From Gallibacter sp963558965 (lineage in GTDB: Bacteria > Bacillota > Clostridia > Peptostreptococcales > Anaerovoracaceae), in contig CAUWIT010000002.1 of the NCBI GenBank assembly GCA_963558965.1, forward strand, positions 73,315 to 137,314: DNA of 64,000 bases. Reading direction: 5' to 3'. The notes below the pieces were generated by a model. It saw only the letters and a program-made list of their open reading frames with translations, was not told the DNA's origin and searched no databases. Numbering within the stretch: the first letter of the stretch is position 1; every line of letters starts with the position of its first letter. Made by a program: the position numbers and the translations under genes. Of this stretch, positions 42,092-50,630 are shown in pieces.

Positions 42092-42784
42092 ATGGAAAAT
42101 ATACTTGAAATGAAAAAAATTGTAAAAGAGTATAACAATTGTACTGCTCTTCAAGGCGTTGATTTTTCAATGCACAAGGGAGAAATCGTAGCTATTATCG
42201 GGCCATCTGGTTCAGGTAAAAGTTCTCTTTTAAGATGTATCAACGGTCTAAATAAAATAACAAGCGGAGAAGTTATATTAAATGGTACAACAGGTATGGT
42301 TTTTCAGCACTTTAACTTGTTCCCACATATGACATGTCTAAATAATATTACTTATGCACCTATAAAAGTAAAGGGCATTGCAAAAGAAGACGCTGAAAAA
42401 AATGCCATGAAACTTCTTGAAATGGTTGGACTTGCATCAAAAGCTGAGGCTTATCCAAATCATCTTTCAGGTGGTCAAAAACAGCGAATTGCTATTGCAA
42501 GAGCTTTAGCGATGGAGCCGGATATTATGTTGTTTGACGAAGCAACATCAGCTTTGGACCCTGAAATCACAGGGGAAGTTTTAGAGGTAATGAAAAAACT
42601 TGCAGATGAGCATATGACTATGGTAGTTGTAACTCACGAAATGGGATTTGCAAGAGAAGTTGCCGATAGGGTTTTATTTATGGACAAAGGTGCTATTGTT
42701 GAAGAGGGCACTCCAGAGGAAATCTTCGAAAATCCAAAGAGCGATCGACTAAAAGAATTTTTAGGTACAGTTTTAAGAGCATAG
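42092..42784 (+). CDS. amino-acid ABC transporter ATP-binding protein
   Basis: A 230-residue GlnQ-type ATPase: Walker A GPSGSGKSS, Q-loop VFQHFNLFPH, signature LSGGQKQRIAIARALAM, Walker B IMLFDEATSALD and switch His VTHEMGFA. Slightly shorter than the usual 240 residues, with the loop before the Q-loop trimmed. Five bases after the permease stop. Confidence 0.96.
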   Translation: MENILEMKKIVKEYNNCTALQGVDFSMHKGEIVAIIGPSGSGKSSLLRCINGLNKITSGEVILNGTTGMVFQHFNLFPHMTCLNNITYAPIKVKGIAKEDAEKNAMKLLEMVGLASKAEAYPNHLSGGQKQRIAIARALAMEPDIMLFDEATSALDPEITGEVLEVMKKLADEHMTMVVVTHEMGFAREVADRVLFMDKGAIVEEGTPEEIFENPKSDRLKEFLGTVLRA

Positions 42785-42800
42785 AAATATACGAGCTATT

Positions 42801-42897
42801 TTGTCAGGTTTTATGGCGGAATGGCTCTATTTTTTTGTCAGGCAGTTTTGCGCTAAAAAAGGGTTTGAATAGCTAAAAATGGCCATTCCTATGACAG
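42801..42897 (+). other. long inverted-repeat region after the ABC operon
   Basis: TTGTCA and GGAATGGC on the left face GGCCATTCC and TGACA on the right, across about 60 bases that contain a T-run. It may act as an imperfect terminator or a longer structured 3' end. Confidence 0.35.
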
Positions 42898-42990
42898 AAC
42901 TGTAATTGCAATAAAACATATATCATGATATAATAATTCGCATGGTTTTAAAGACAACGATAAAGTATTGAAAAACTTGAAAGGAAAGTT

Positions 42991-44280
42991 ATGAGTACAC
43001 AGTATAGATTTATTGAAAAGGTAAATGAGGCTGATTTTAACAAGTTGGCTTTTAAAGATGGTGTAAAATCTCATTTTTTAGGTTCTAAACAGTGGGGAAA
43101 AGTTTCTGAAAAAAGAGGCTGGACTGTGCACTATGTTGGCATGGAAAAAGATGGTCAGCTAGCGGCAACAGCTTTGCTACTTCAAAAGCCATTGTTCTTT
43201 GGATATTCTTATTTCTATATCCCAAGAGGCTTTACAATGGATTATAGTGACAGGGAACTTTTAAAAGAGTTTACAAATGAAATTGATAAGTATTGTAAAA
43301 AACATAAGTCAATTTATTTTAAAATAGATCCAGATATCAAACTTCATACAATTGATTTAGATGGTAATGTTATTGAAGGTGAAGATAACTATGATTTAGT
43401 TGAATACCTAAAATCAATTGGTTATAAGCACAAACCTTTGAATTACTATTTTGAAGGGGAGCAGCCTAGATTTACATTTAGGATACCTCTTGAAGATGAT
43501 ATTGAGGAAATTGAAAAGAAGTATAGTAGAACTACAAAGTCTCGTATTAAGCAGGCTAAAAAATATGGTGTTGAAGTTGTAAAAGGCACTAGAGAAGATG
43601 TTGATGAGTTTTGTAGACTGATGACTATGACTGAAAAACGTAAAGACTTCTTTTCACACAAAGATGATTTTTATCATTTCTTTTATGATTTGTTTGAAGA
43701 AGAGAATATGGTTACACTTTATTTAGGTGTTGTAGATATTCCTAAAATTGCAGATAAACTAGAAAATGATATTGCAAATTTAAAAGAAGAGCTAACTAAA
43801 TATGAAGGCAATGAAAATAAGAGAGCCATTAACAAATGCAAGGAGATAAATAAGCAAATTGTTGCTTTAGAAAAACAACAAGCAAATATTGCTGACAAGC
43901 CTAGAGAAAAAGTAGTTGCATCTGCTTATCTGATTACTAATTACGATGATAAGGCTTGGGCTCTTTATGCTGGTAACGATATGGATTATGGCAAGTTCTT
44001 TGCAAATTATGCGGTTTATGAAAAGCAAATCCAGGATGCAAAGGAAAAAGGATTAAAAATATTTGATGTATTTGGTACAATAGGTAAACCAGATGGTGAT
44101 AGTAAACTTGTAGGTCTTTATGAGTTTAAGAAAAAATGGGGTGGCGAATACATTGAATTTATAGGTGAATTTGAATATATCGAAAACAGGATTATGCATT
44201 TTGCATATAAGACATTGATTCCGTATTATCATAAGATTGTAAACAAAAGATTGAGAAAGAAGGTTAAAAATGGAAACTAA
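42991..44280 (+). CDS. FemAB-family peptidoglycan interpeptide-bridge aminoacyltransferase
   Basis: A 429-residue enzyme with two GNAT-like folds: SHFLGSKQWGKVSEKRGW at the N-terminus, KYSRTTKSRIKQAKKYGVEVV in the middle, and FFANYAVYEKQIQDAKEKGLKIFDVFG. A charged coiled-coil arm (about residues 250-310) is like that of FemA. Such proteins add an amino acid from aminoacyl-tRNA to lipid II. It overlaps the following ATP-grasp gene by 11 bases. Together they suggest a two-step cross-bridge, one step tRNA-dependent and one ATP-dependent (inference). Confidence 0.9.
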   Translation: MSTQYRFIEKVNEADFNKLAFKDGVKSHFLGSKQWGKVSEKRGWTVHYVGMEKDGQLAATALLLQKPLFFGYSYFYIPRGFTMDYSDRELLKEFTNEIDKYCKKHKSIYFKIDPDIKLHTIDLDGNVIEGEDNYDLVEYLKSIGYKHKPLNYYFEGEQPRFTFRIPLEDDIEEIEKKYSRTTKSRIKQAKKYGVEVVKGTREDVDEFCRLMTMTEKRKDFFSHKDDFYHFFYDLFEEENMVTLYLGVVDIPKIADKLENDIANLKEELTKYEGNENKRAINKCKEINKQIVALEKQQANIADKPREKVVASAYLITNYDDKAWALYAGNDMDYGKFFANYAVYEKQIQDAKEKGLKIFDVFGTIGKPDGDSKLVGLYEFKKKWGGEYIEFIGEFEYIENRIMHFAYKTLIPYYHKIVNKRLRKKVKNGN

Positions 44281-45472
44281 TTTTGTAGGTATTGCTTTAG
44301 GTGGCGATATGAACAGCTACGCTGTAGCAAGAGCTTTTTATGAAGAATATAAAATTAAAACTATTGTGCTAGGACAAAAGCCTATTTTTCCAACAGCACC
44401 AAGTAAAATTTGCGAAGGACATTATTATCCAAATCTGTTAGAAGACGATGTTTTAATAGAAGCATTGACAGATATAAATGCAAAATATCCTGATAAGAAA
44501 AAAATCTTATTTGGTAACACTGACTATTATGTTAGACATATTATTCATAACAGAGAACGTATTATGAATATTAGTGATAGCTTTATAATTCCAATAGTAA
44601 GCGAAGAAAAATTTGATCAGCTATTTGATAAGAGTAGCTTCTATGCACTTTGTGAAGAACATGGACTTGACTATCCAAAATGCACAGTATTTGATTTTAA
44701 AAAGGACAATATAGATAATTTTGAAGTACCTTTTGATTATCCAATTTTCATAAAGGCTTCTAATAGCGTTAAGTTTTCTGAATACAATTTTGTAGGTAAA
44801 CAAAAGGGATATAAAATTGAAAACGAAACTCACCTAAAAGAGGTAATAGGCAATGTAAAAGCGGCAGGATATGATGATACATTTATATTCCAAGAATACA
44901 TTGAAGGTGATGACGAATCAATGTTTGTATATACTGCTTATGTAAATACAAACCACAAAGTAGTTGCTATGACTGGTGGTAAAATCCTTATGCATGACCG
45001 TACACCAGAGTTAATAGGTAACTACAATGCAATTAGCAATGCATGTGATAAGGAACTTTGTATGAAACTAAAAAAATTCCTTGAATCTATTGATTTTACA
45101 GGTATTTGTCATTTCGATGTGCAGTATGATGCAAAGAGAAAAGGATATGTTGTATTTGAAATAAATATTCGTCAGGGTAGAAGTAATTACTATACTTGCG
45201 CAAGTGGCGTAAATCTAGCTAAACTAATAGTAGATGATTATATCTATGGCAAAGATGCTGATTTCTTTATTGCAGACAAAGAGTTTGTAGTAAGCGTAGT
45301 ACCAAAAGCAAAATTAAATGAAGCAATGCGTGCTACAGGTGCACCAGAAATCCAAACAGAAAATTTCTATAGATTTGGAATGGCACCTTACGATAAAGGA
45401 TTTATGCGTAATCTTCATCAGTATATTTGGGACAGAACTACTATGAAAAAATTCAAAATGTACAACGTTTAA
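44270..45472 (+). CDS. ATP-grasp carboxylate-amine ligase (possible D-aspartate ligase of the peptidoglycan bridge)
   Basis: A 400-residue ATP-grasp enzyme: pre-grasp domain starting FVGIALGGDMNSYAVARAFYEEYKIK, nucleotide-binding segment YPIFIKASNSVKF, QEYIEGDDESMFVYTAYV and the metal-binding CHFDVQYDAKRKGYVVFEINIRQGRSNYYT. The GGDMNSYAVARAF start recalls the D-aspartate ligase of Enterococcus faecium, which adds D-Asp to the lysine side chain of lipid II. The overlap with a FemAB gene supports a cell-wall role. The amino acid added is not proven. Confidence 0.82.
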   Translation: METNFVGIALGGDMNSYAVARAFYEEYKIKTIVLGQKPIFPTAPSKICEGHYYPNLLEDDVLIEALTDINAKYPDKKKILFGNTDYYVRHIIHNRERIMNISDSFIIPIVSEEKFDQLFDKSSFYALCEEHGLDYPKCTVFDFKKDNIDNFEVPFDYPIFIKASNSVKFSEYNFVGKQKGYKIENETHLKEVIGNVKAAGYDDTFIFQEYIEGDDESMFVYTAYVNTNHKVVAMTGGKILMHDRTPELIGNYNAISNACDKELCMKLKKFLESIDFTGICHFDVQYDAKRKGYVVFEINIRQGRSNYYTCASGVNLAKLIVDDYIYGKDADFFIADKEFVVSVVPKAKLNEAMRATGAPEIQTENFYRFGMAPYDKGFMRNLHQYIWDRTTMKKFKMYNV

Positions 45473-45493
45473 TATGATGTTTGACCACAATAA

Positions 45494-45522
45494 AAGAGAG
45501 CGAAAAATCGCTCTCTTTTTTA
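45494..45522 (+). terminator. terminator of the cell-wall pair
   Basis: Perfect AGAGAGCGA / TCGCTCTCT stem with an AAAA loop and a T-run. Confidence 0.95.
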
Positions 45523-45605
45523 AAAATATGGATTGGATTATCCACAAACACCTCATATTATGATATAATAAATCAGTTACATAACAATATTTGGAGGGTA
45601 AAATT

Positions 45606-47255
45606 ATGAGCGAAGAAATGAAAAGTTCAAATTTCATACACAATATAATTGATAAAGATTTAGAAGATCAAAAATATGGTGATAAAGTCTATACTAGATT
45701 TCCACCAGAACCAAACGGATATCTACATATTGGACATGCTAAGTCAATTTGCTTAAACTTCTCAACAGCTGAGAAATATCATGGCAAATGCAACTTAAGA
45801 TACGATGATACAAATCCAGCAAAAGAAGATATGGAGTACGTAAACAGTATTGAAGAAGATGTAAAATGGCTTGGATTTAATTGGGATAAAAGACTTTGGG
45901 CTTCAGATTATTTCGATGAAATGTACGAAAGCGCAGTAATCCTAATTAAAAAAGGCAAGGCTTACGTAGATGATTTAACAGCTGATGAAATCAGAGAATA
46001 CAGGGGAACATTAAAAGAACCAGGCAAAGAAAGCCCATACAGAAACAGAAGTGTTGAAGAAAACTTACAGCTTTTTGAAGAAATGAAAGCTGGCAAATAC
46101 AAAGATGGTGAAAAGGTATTAAGAGCTAAAATCGATATGGCATCTCCTAATATCAACATGAGAGATCCAGTTATCTATCGTATTGCTCATGCAACTCATC
46201 ACAACACTGGAGATAAGTGGTGCATCTATCCTATGTACGACTTTGCTCATCCAATTGAGGATGCAATTGAAGGTATTACTCACAGTATTTGTACATTGGA
46301 GTTTGAAGACCATAGACCACTTTACGAATGGACTTTAAACGAAGTTGGTAAATGGCCTACACCACCACAGCAGATCGAATTTGCAAGATTAAATGTTACT
46401 AATATGATCATGTCTAAGAGACATCTAAAAAAATTAGTTGATGAAGGTGTTGTAGATGGATGGGATGATCCACGTATGCCTACAATTGCAGGTATAAGAA
46501 GAAGAGGATACACTCCAGAAGCAGTTAGAGATTTTTGTGAACGTATCGGCGTAGCAAAATCAAACTCAACAGTTGATATAGGTCTTTTGGAACATTGTAT
46601 TAGAGACGATTTACAAAATAAAGTTGAGTCAAGAAATGTTGTTGAAGATCCAATTAAAGTTGTTATCACAAACTATCCAGAAGATATGACTGAAGAGATG
46701 GAGATGGAAAACAACAGAAACAACGAAGAGCTTGGCAAGAGAATGGTGCCATTCTCAAGAGAACTATGGGTAGACGGTGCTGACTTTATGGAAGTGCCAG
46801 TTAAAAAATACTTTAGATTATTCCCAGGTAACGAAGTTAGATTTAAGGGTGCATATTTTATTAAGTGTAACGAAGTTGTTAAAAATGAAGATGGTACAAT
46901 CAAGGAATTGCTATGTACTTATGATCCTGAAACTAAGAGTGGCAGCAATTTTGAAGGCCGTAAAGTTAAGGGAACAATTCATTGGGTAGATGCAAAGACT
47001 GCGGTTAAGATTAAAATCAGAAACTACGGTTACCTACTAGTTGAAGACGAAGACGGAAACGAAGTGTTTAATCCGGATTCTTTAGGTGAAACTTACGGAT
47101 ATGCAGAACCTAAGATTATGGAAGCTAAACCTGGTGAAAGATTCCAGTTCTTTAGACACGGTTACTATGTGGCTGATAGCAAATTAACTACAGATACAGA
47201 AAAAGTATTTAACCGTATTGTAGATCTAAAGAGCAGCTTCAAAGTTAAGAAATAA
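45606..47255 (+). CDS. glnS: glutaminyl-tRNA synthetase
   Basis: Charges tRNA-Gln directly. The 549-residue class I enzyme has the HIGH region RFPPEPNGYLHIGHAKSICLNF, YPMYDFAHPIEDAIEGITHS, the KMSKS-like region NMIMSKRHLKKLV and the two beta-barrel anticodon domains. The choice of Gln over Glu rests on FPPEPNGYLHIGHAKSI and the two-barrel C-terminus. I use the ATG at 45606 (GGAGGG eight bases before) over one five codons upstream. Many Firmicutes lack GlnRS, so this may be an old acquisition. yhbY follows 16 bases later. Confidence 0.95.
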   Translation: MSEEMKSSNFIHNIIDKDLEDQKYGDKVYTRFPPEPNGYLHIGHAKSICLNFSTAEKYHGKCNLRYDDTNPAKEDMEYVNSIEEDVKWLGFNWDKRLWASDYFDEMYESAVILIKKGKAYVDDLTADEIREYRGTLKEPGKESPYRNRSVEENLQLFEEMKAGKYKDGEKVLRAKIDMASPNINMRDPVIYRIAHATHHNTGDKWCIYPMYDFAHPIEDAIEGITHSICTLEFEDHRPLYEWTLNEVGKWPTPPQQIEFARLNVTNMIMSKRHLKKLVDEGVVDGWDDPRMPTIAGIRRRGYTPEAVRDFCERIGVAKSNSTVDIGLLEHCIRDDLQNKVESRNVVEDPIKVVITNYPEDMTEEMEMENNRNNEELGKRMVPFSRELWVDGADFMEVPVKKYFRLFPGNEVRFKGAYFIKCNEVVKNEDGTIKELLCTYDPETKSGSNFEGRKVKGTIHWVDAKTAVKIKIRNYGYLLVEDEDGNEVFNPDSLGETYGYAEPKIMEAKPGERFQFFRHGYYVADSKLTTDTEKVFNRIVDLKSSFKVKK

Positions 47256-47271
47256 ATAGGAGAAGTTTTAA

Positions 47272-47559
47272 ATGTTAACAGGTAAACAGAGAAGTTACTT
47301 AAAAAAGTTAGCCCATGATTTAGAGCCAACAGTGTATATTGGCAAGGCTGGTTTAACTGAAAATATTAAAAAAGAGCTTGAAATAGGATTTGAAAGCAGA
47401 GAGCTTGTAAAAGTAAAAATCCAGGAAGGCTGCGAGCTAAAGGCTAAGGAACTTGCAAATGAACTTGCAGAGGAACTAGGTGCCGAATTTGTTCAAGCTA
47501 TAGGCAGAAAATTTACTTTGTACAGAGAATCAAAAGACAATAAAAAAATAGAACTATAA
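47272..47559 (+). CDS. yhbY: YhbY-family RNA-binding (CRM domain) protein
   Basis: A 95-residue CRM-domain protein: LTGKQRSYLKKLAHDLEPTVYIGKAGLTENIKKELEIGFESRELVKVKI, then the GxxG-like loop. It associates with pre-50S ribosomes. AGGAG precedes the start. The next gene, truA, starts two bases after its stop. Confidence 0.92.
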   Translation: MLTGKQRSYLKKLAHDLEPTVYIGKAGLTENIKKELEIGFESRELVKVKIQEGCELKAKELANELAEELGAEFVQAIGRKFTLYRESKDNKKIEL

Positions 47560-47561
47560 TT

Positions 47562-48422
47562 ATGATTAGAAATATTTTACTTAAAATTAAATACGATGGT
47601 ACGGAGTTTTGTGGATGGCAAAGACAGCCAAATGTGCCTACTGTTCAAGGAGAGGTTGAAAGGGTGCTTAGCATACTTTGTGCTGAGGATATTGAAATCA
47701 ACGGAACTAGCAGAACAGATGCGGGGGTGCATGCTTTTGGTCAGCAGGCCAGCTTTTTAGGTGAGTTTGCTATTCCAACTGAAAACATTTTGAGAGCGGC
47801 AAACAATTTGTTAAATCCAGCTGTTCAAATTACAGAAGTAACAGAGATGCCAATAGGTTTTCATGCAAGATTTGATAGCAAAGGTAAAACTTATTGCTAC
47901 AAGATACACAATGGACGAGAGAAAAATCCATTCCTGCGCAACTACTGTTATTTCGTAGATAGAGAACTTGATTTTGAAGCTATGCAAGAGGCGGCAAAAT
48001 TTATAGTAGGAACTCATGATTTTAAGTGTTTTCAGGCGGCCGGCGGCCAGGAGAGAGAGACAACAGTTAGAACTGTTTCAGACTTAAAATTGTATTTAAA
48101 CGATGGGTACGATGAAGGAGCGCAAAGAGAAGTAAGTCCTCTATCTCAAGTGGGATATGCTATGGATGATAACTTTGTTTCAACTGAAGACCATACTTTA
48201 AAAGATGAAAGATGGTTTGCTCCAAAGGATATTGTTTTAGAAATAACTGGCGATGGTTTTTTATACAATATGGTACGTATTATCACTGGGACTTTGGTAG
48301 ATGTTGGCCTTGGCAAACTAAAACCCGAAGATGTGGCAAACATAATAAAATCGGGGGATAGGACAAATGCAGGCCACACTGCACCGCCACAGGGATTGTA
48401 TTTAAAAGAAATATATTATTAG
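47562..48422 (+). CDS. truA: tRNA pseudouridine(38-40) synthase
   Basis: Isomerises U38-U40 in the anticodon arm. The 286-residue protein has LKIKYDGTEFCGWQRQPNVPTVQGEVERVL, the catalytic-Asp motif GTSRTDAGVHAFGQ and GDGFLYNMVRIITGTLVDVGLGK. It is about 40 residues longer than usual owing to an insert near residues 187-222 (YDEGAQREVSPLS ... DHTLKDERWF). There is no separate Shine-Dalgarno sequence, so it is probably translated by coupling to yhbY. Confidence 0.95.
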   Translation: MIRNILLKIKYDGTEFCGWQRQPNVPTVQGEVERVLSILCAEDIEINGTSRTDAGVHAFGQQASFLGEFAIPTENILRAANNLLNPAVQITEVTEMPIGFHARFDSKGKTYCYKIHNGREKNPFLRNYCYFVDRELDFEAMQEAAKFIVGTHDFKCFQAAGGQERETTVRTVSDLKLYLNDGYDEGAQREVSPLSQVGYAMDDNFVSTEDHTLKDERWFAPKDIVLEITGDGFLYNMVRIITGTLVDVGLGKLKPEDVANIIKSGDRTNAGHTAPPQGLYLKEIYY

Positions 48423-48439
48423 AAATCGAGGTGACTAGT

Positions 48440-48898
48440 ATGAACAGACCAAGTTGGGACGAATATTTTATGCAGATGGCAGAGTTAACTGCTAAGAGAT
48501 CAACTTGCCTGAGACGACAGGTTGGAGCAATTATAGTAAAAGATAAACATATAATTGCAACAGGTTATAATGGAGCACCAAAAGGATTGCCTCACTGCGA
48601 TGAACTAGGGGGATGCTACAGGGAAAAATTGGGCATTCCATCTGGGGAAAGACACGAACTTTGCAGAGCGCTTCACGCAGAACAAAATGCGATTATACAA
48701 GCAGCTACATTGGGCCAAAGCATAGAAGGAGCAACAATTTATGTTACTCATCAGCCATGTATCATATGTGCAAAGATGATAATCAACGCAGGTATAACTC
48801 GTATAGTAGTTAGAAGCGGATATCCTGATAAAATGTCAGAAGAAATGGTAAAAGAAGCCAATCTAAAGATAGAAATGTTAAAAGAGGAAGAACAATAA
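48440..48898 (+). CDS. deoxycytidylate deaminase (dCMP/ComEB-type)
   Basis: Converts dCMP to dUMP for thymidylate synthesis. The 152-residue zinc deaminase has HAEQNAII (zinc His and catalytic Glu) and PCIICAKMIINAGI (two zinc Cys), plus the extra Cys/His segment LPHCDELGGCYREKLG that holds a second zinc in this family. The ATG at 48440 lies after GAGGTGA; an ATG three codons earlier is inside that site. Confidence 0.93.
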   Translation: MNRPSWDEYFMQMAELTAKRSTCLRRQVGAIIVKDKHIIATGYNGAPKGLPHCDELGGCYREKLGIPSGERHELCRALHAEQNAIIQAATLGQSIEGATIYVTHQPCIICAKMIINAGITRIVVRSGYPDKMSEEMVKEANLKIEMLKEEEQ

Positions 48899-48901
48899 AA
48901 G

Positions 48902-49171
48902 ATGAGTAAAGATGATACAACTAGAGTGGCACTTATAGGTATAATCGTAGATAGTGATAATGTTGGAGATGTGGCCATTGACAAGCTCAATGGCCTGCTT
49001 CATAGTTATAGCAAATATATTATTGGGAGAATGGGTGTGCCGTACCACAAAAAGAATATCTCAATAATAAGTGTTGCTATCGATGCACCAAATGATGTTA
49101 TAAGTGCACTATCAGGTAAACTCGGTGCTATAAAAGGCATAAGCACCAAAACAGTATATTCAAAGGCTTAA
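48902..49171 (+). CDS. TM1266-type iron-only hydrogenase system regulator
   Basis: An 89-residue ACT/NikR-C-like protein: RVALIGIIVDSDN ... LNGLLHSYSKYIIGRMGVPYHKKNISIISVAIDAPNDVISALSGKLGAIKGISTKTVYSK. The YIIGRMGVPY and GKLGAIKG segments mark the family that accompanies [FeFe]-hydrogenase maturation genes in Thermotoga and Clostridia. Here it is 30 kb from hydEGF, between a deaminase and a lipoprotein gene. The ligand and mode of action are unknown. Confidence 0.85.
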   Translation: MSKDDTTRVALIGIIVDSDNVGDVAIDKLNGLLHSYSKYIIGRMGVPYHKKNISIISVAIDAPNDVISALSGKLGAIKGISTKTVYSKA

Positions 49172-49202
49172 AATTTTAAGAGAATTTGAGGAGATTTTTA
49201 AA

Positions 49203-50180
49203 ATGATAAATTTAAAAAAAATCGGTTCAATAGCACTAGCAATTATGCTTTGTATGACTATGCTAGTTTCATGTGGTGATGAAGAAAAATCCACATCTGA
49301 ACCATCAGAAAAGGAAGCATCTCTAAGTGGTGATGTAAAAATTATCGCTGCTGAGGGCACTGCATATAACAGCGTATCTAAGCTTCCTAGCGACTATAAA
49401 GTTACAAAAGCAGATGACACTATGGAAGTAAAGGAAACAGTTTGTAAAGGTGATTTTGACCTTGCTGTGCTTTCTCCATTAGAAGCTGCTAGACTTTACA
49501 ATCAAAATGATAACTTTAAAGTTGTAACTACAGTTTCACTTGCGGACTACAGCTTAGCTGCAACAGGATATGTGGGAACAGAGGAAGAACCTCAGTTAAG
49601 CTATTTAAGCGGTAGACGTATTTACGCACTTGAGCAAGAACCAGAAGTTACAGAAAAACCAACTGTTGAAATTAAAGATGAGTCAATTGAAATTGAAGAG
49701 CCACTAGAAATGAGTGAAGAAGTGTTGAGAGCACTTATGGCAAATGAAAACAGAACTCTATATAAAAACAATTTGGATTGGCAAGGCGAGGATGCTCTAA
49801 AAGATATTGCGACTGTAACAAATATTCGTATACTTGCTGACGAAAACACAGTTAACAGCCTAGAAAAAAACAATGAAAATCTAGTGACATTGTTTGATTT
49901 AGGTGAGATGTGGAATGAAAATTTTGGTGGTGACATACCTGGTTATGTACTTGTAGCTAGTGACGAGTTTTTAAAGGACAGAAGCGATGATATTGAAGCT
50001 GTTTTAAACGATATGGCAGACAGCTTGGAAAAAGCTCAAAAGACAACTGATGAAAAACTTGTCGTTTACAATAACAGCAACAGAGGTATAAGCCTAATCA
50101 AGAAATTTAACGAAGCTATGGCTGAAAACAACATCGATGCAATCGGTGGAGAAGAGTTGCCAGATAGCTATTACTATTAA
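49203..50180 (+). CDS. lipoprotein resembling ABC-type substrate-binding proteins (orphan)
   Basis: A 325-residue lipoprotein with a signal peptide ending in LVSC (Cys near residue 24). The segments VKIIAAEGTAYNSVSKLP, CKGDFDLAVLSPLEAARLYNQ and FKVVTTVSLADYSLAATGYVG look like an NMT1/TauA-like periplasmic-binding fold. An acidic insertion (EVTEKPTVEIKDESIEIEEPLE) is unusual. No permease or ATPase gene is adjacent, so the transport partner is absent or elsewhere. It follows the TM1266-like gene by 31 bases and may share its transcript. Confidence 0.78.
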   Translation: MINLKKIGSIALAIMLCMTMLVSCGDEEKSTSEPSEKEASLSGDVKIIAAEGTAYNSVSKLPSDYKVTKADDTMEVKETVCKGDFDLAVLSPLEAARLYNQNDNFKVVTTVSLADYSLAATGYVGTEEEPQLSYLSGRRIYALEQEPEVTEKPTVEIKDESIEIEEPLEMSEEVLRALMANENRTLYKNNLDWQGEDALKDIATVTNIRILADENTVNSLEKNNENLVTLFDLGEMWNENFGGDIPGYVLVASDEFLKDRSDDIEAVLNDMADSLEKAQKTTDEKLVVYNNSNRGISLIKKFNEAMAENNIDAIGGEELPDSYYY

Positions 50181-50281
50181 TAGGGATTTTAATTTTGTCT
50201 GGAGAGCCAAGGCAAGCTAAGGTAAGGTAAGCTAGGGAGCCGAGGAAAGGCTAACTTAGAAAACTAGAAATTTGTAAATTT

Positions 50282-50338
50282 ATGGAGATGCAAGCAGCGT
50301 TTAAGTAGTGTTTAACTGGTTAAGTCTCCATTTTTTAT
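50282..50338 (+). terminator. terminator after the lipoprotein gene
   Basis: ATGGAGA and TCTCCAT arms with a long (about 38-base) loop, then TTTTTT. The 100 bases before it contain repeated AAGCTA/GGTAAGG units of unknown meaning. Confidence 0.65.
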
Positions 50339-50353
50339 TGTAAAAAGAGCAAA

Positions 50354-50387
50354 CAAAAAAGCCATCGCAAATTGTAATGCGTTGGCT
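50354..50387 (-). terminator. terminator of the orphan minus-strand RNA
   Basis: On the minus strand AGCCAACGCA pairs with TGCGATGGCT and is followed by TTTTTTG. No plus-strand T-tail is present. Confidence 0.85.
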
Positions 50388-50567
50388 CCTTTAGTTTTAT
50401 TGATGTTTATTAGTTGATGGATTTAATCTATGCCTGAGAGTGTAACCACTCGGCTATACATTTGAAATGCTTGGCCCATGGTGCTCTCGTTTTGGCGAAT
50501 AATTAAAACTCAATAGTATCTGTGGTCGTTGTCTCTTGTACTTAATATAAGCTTTGTAAGCAACGAC
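50355..50567 (-). ncRNA. orphan structured RNA sharing blocks with the hydE leader
   Basis: Minus-strand unit of about 213 bases: promoter, a 5' hairpin GTCGTTG/CAACGAC (50561-50567 with 50525-50531), a core with GAGAGC (50483-50488), GGGCCAA (50471-50477), CCGAG (50449-50453) and CTCTCAGGCATA (50429-50440), and a terminator at 50354-50387. The same four blocks in the same order occur in the hydE leader. GAGAG/CTCTC can close the core. No gene lies downstream on this strand, so it is either a trans-acting RNA or a regulator whose gene was lost. Not recognised as tRNA, SRP, 6S or tmRNA. Confidence 0.5.
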
Positions 50568-50573
50568 AGAATA

Positions 50574-50602
50574 AATTTAACATATTTACTTAAAGAAATC
50601 AA
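50574..50602 (-). promoter_or_regulatory. promoter candidate of the orphan RNA
   Basis: On the minus strand TTGATT (50597-50602), 17-base spacer, TAAATT (50574-50579), six to seven bases before the 5' hairpin. Read-through from the phzF-like gene is an alternative source. Confidence 0.45.
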
Positions 50603-50630
50603 TACTTCTTTGTTAAAAATTTATTAATCT

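Noticed and set aside
50200..50275. Tandem AAGCTA/GGTAAGG sequence as a regulatory repeat
   Set aside because: Short, irregular and G/A-rich; no fixed period and no partner structure that I can support.
50446..50477. tRNA-like GCCGAGTGGTT on the minus strand
   Set aside because: It looks like a Leu/Ser tRNA D-arm, but no anticodon arm, T-arm (GGTTCGA) or acceptor stem surrounds it.
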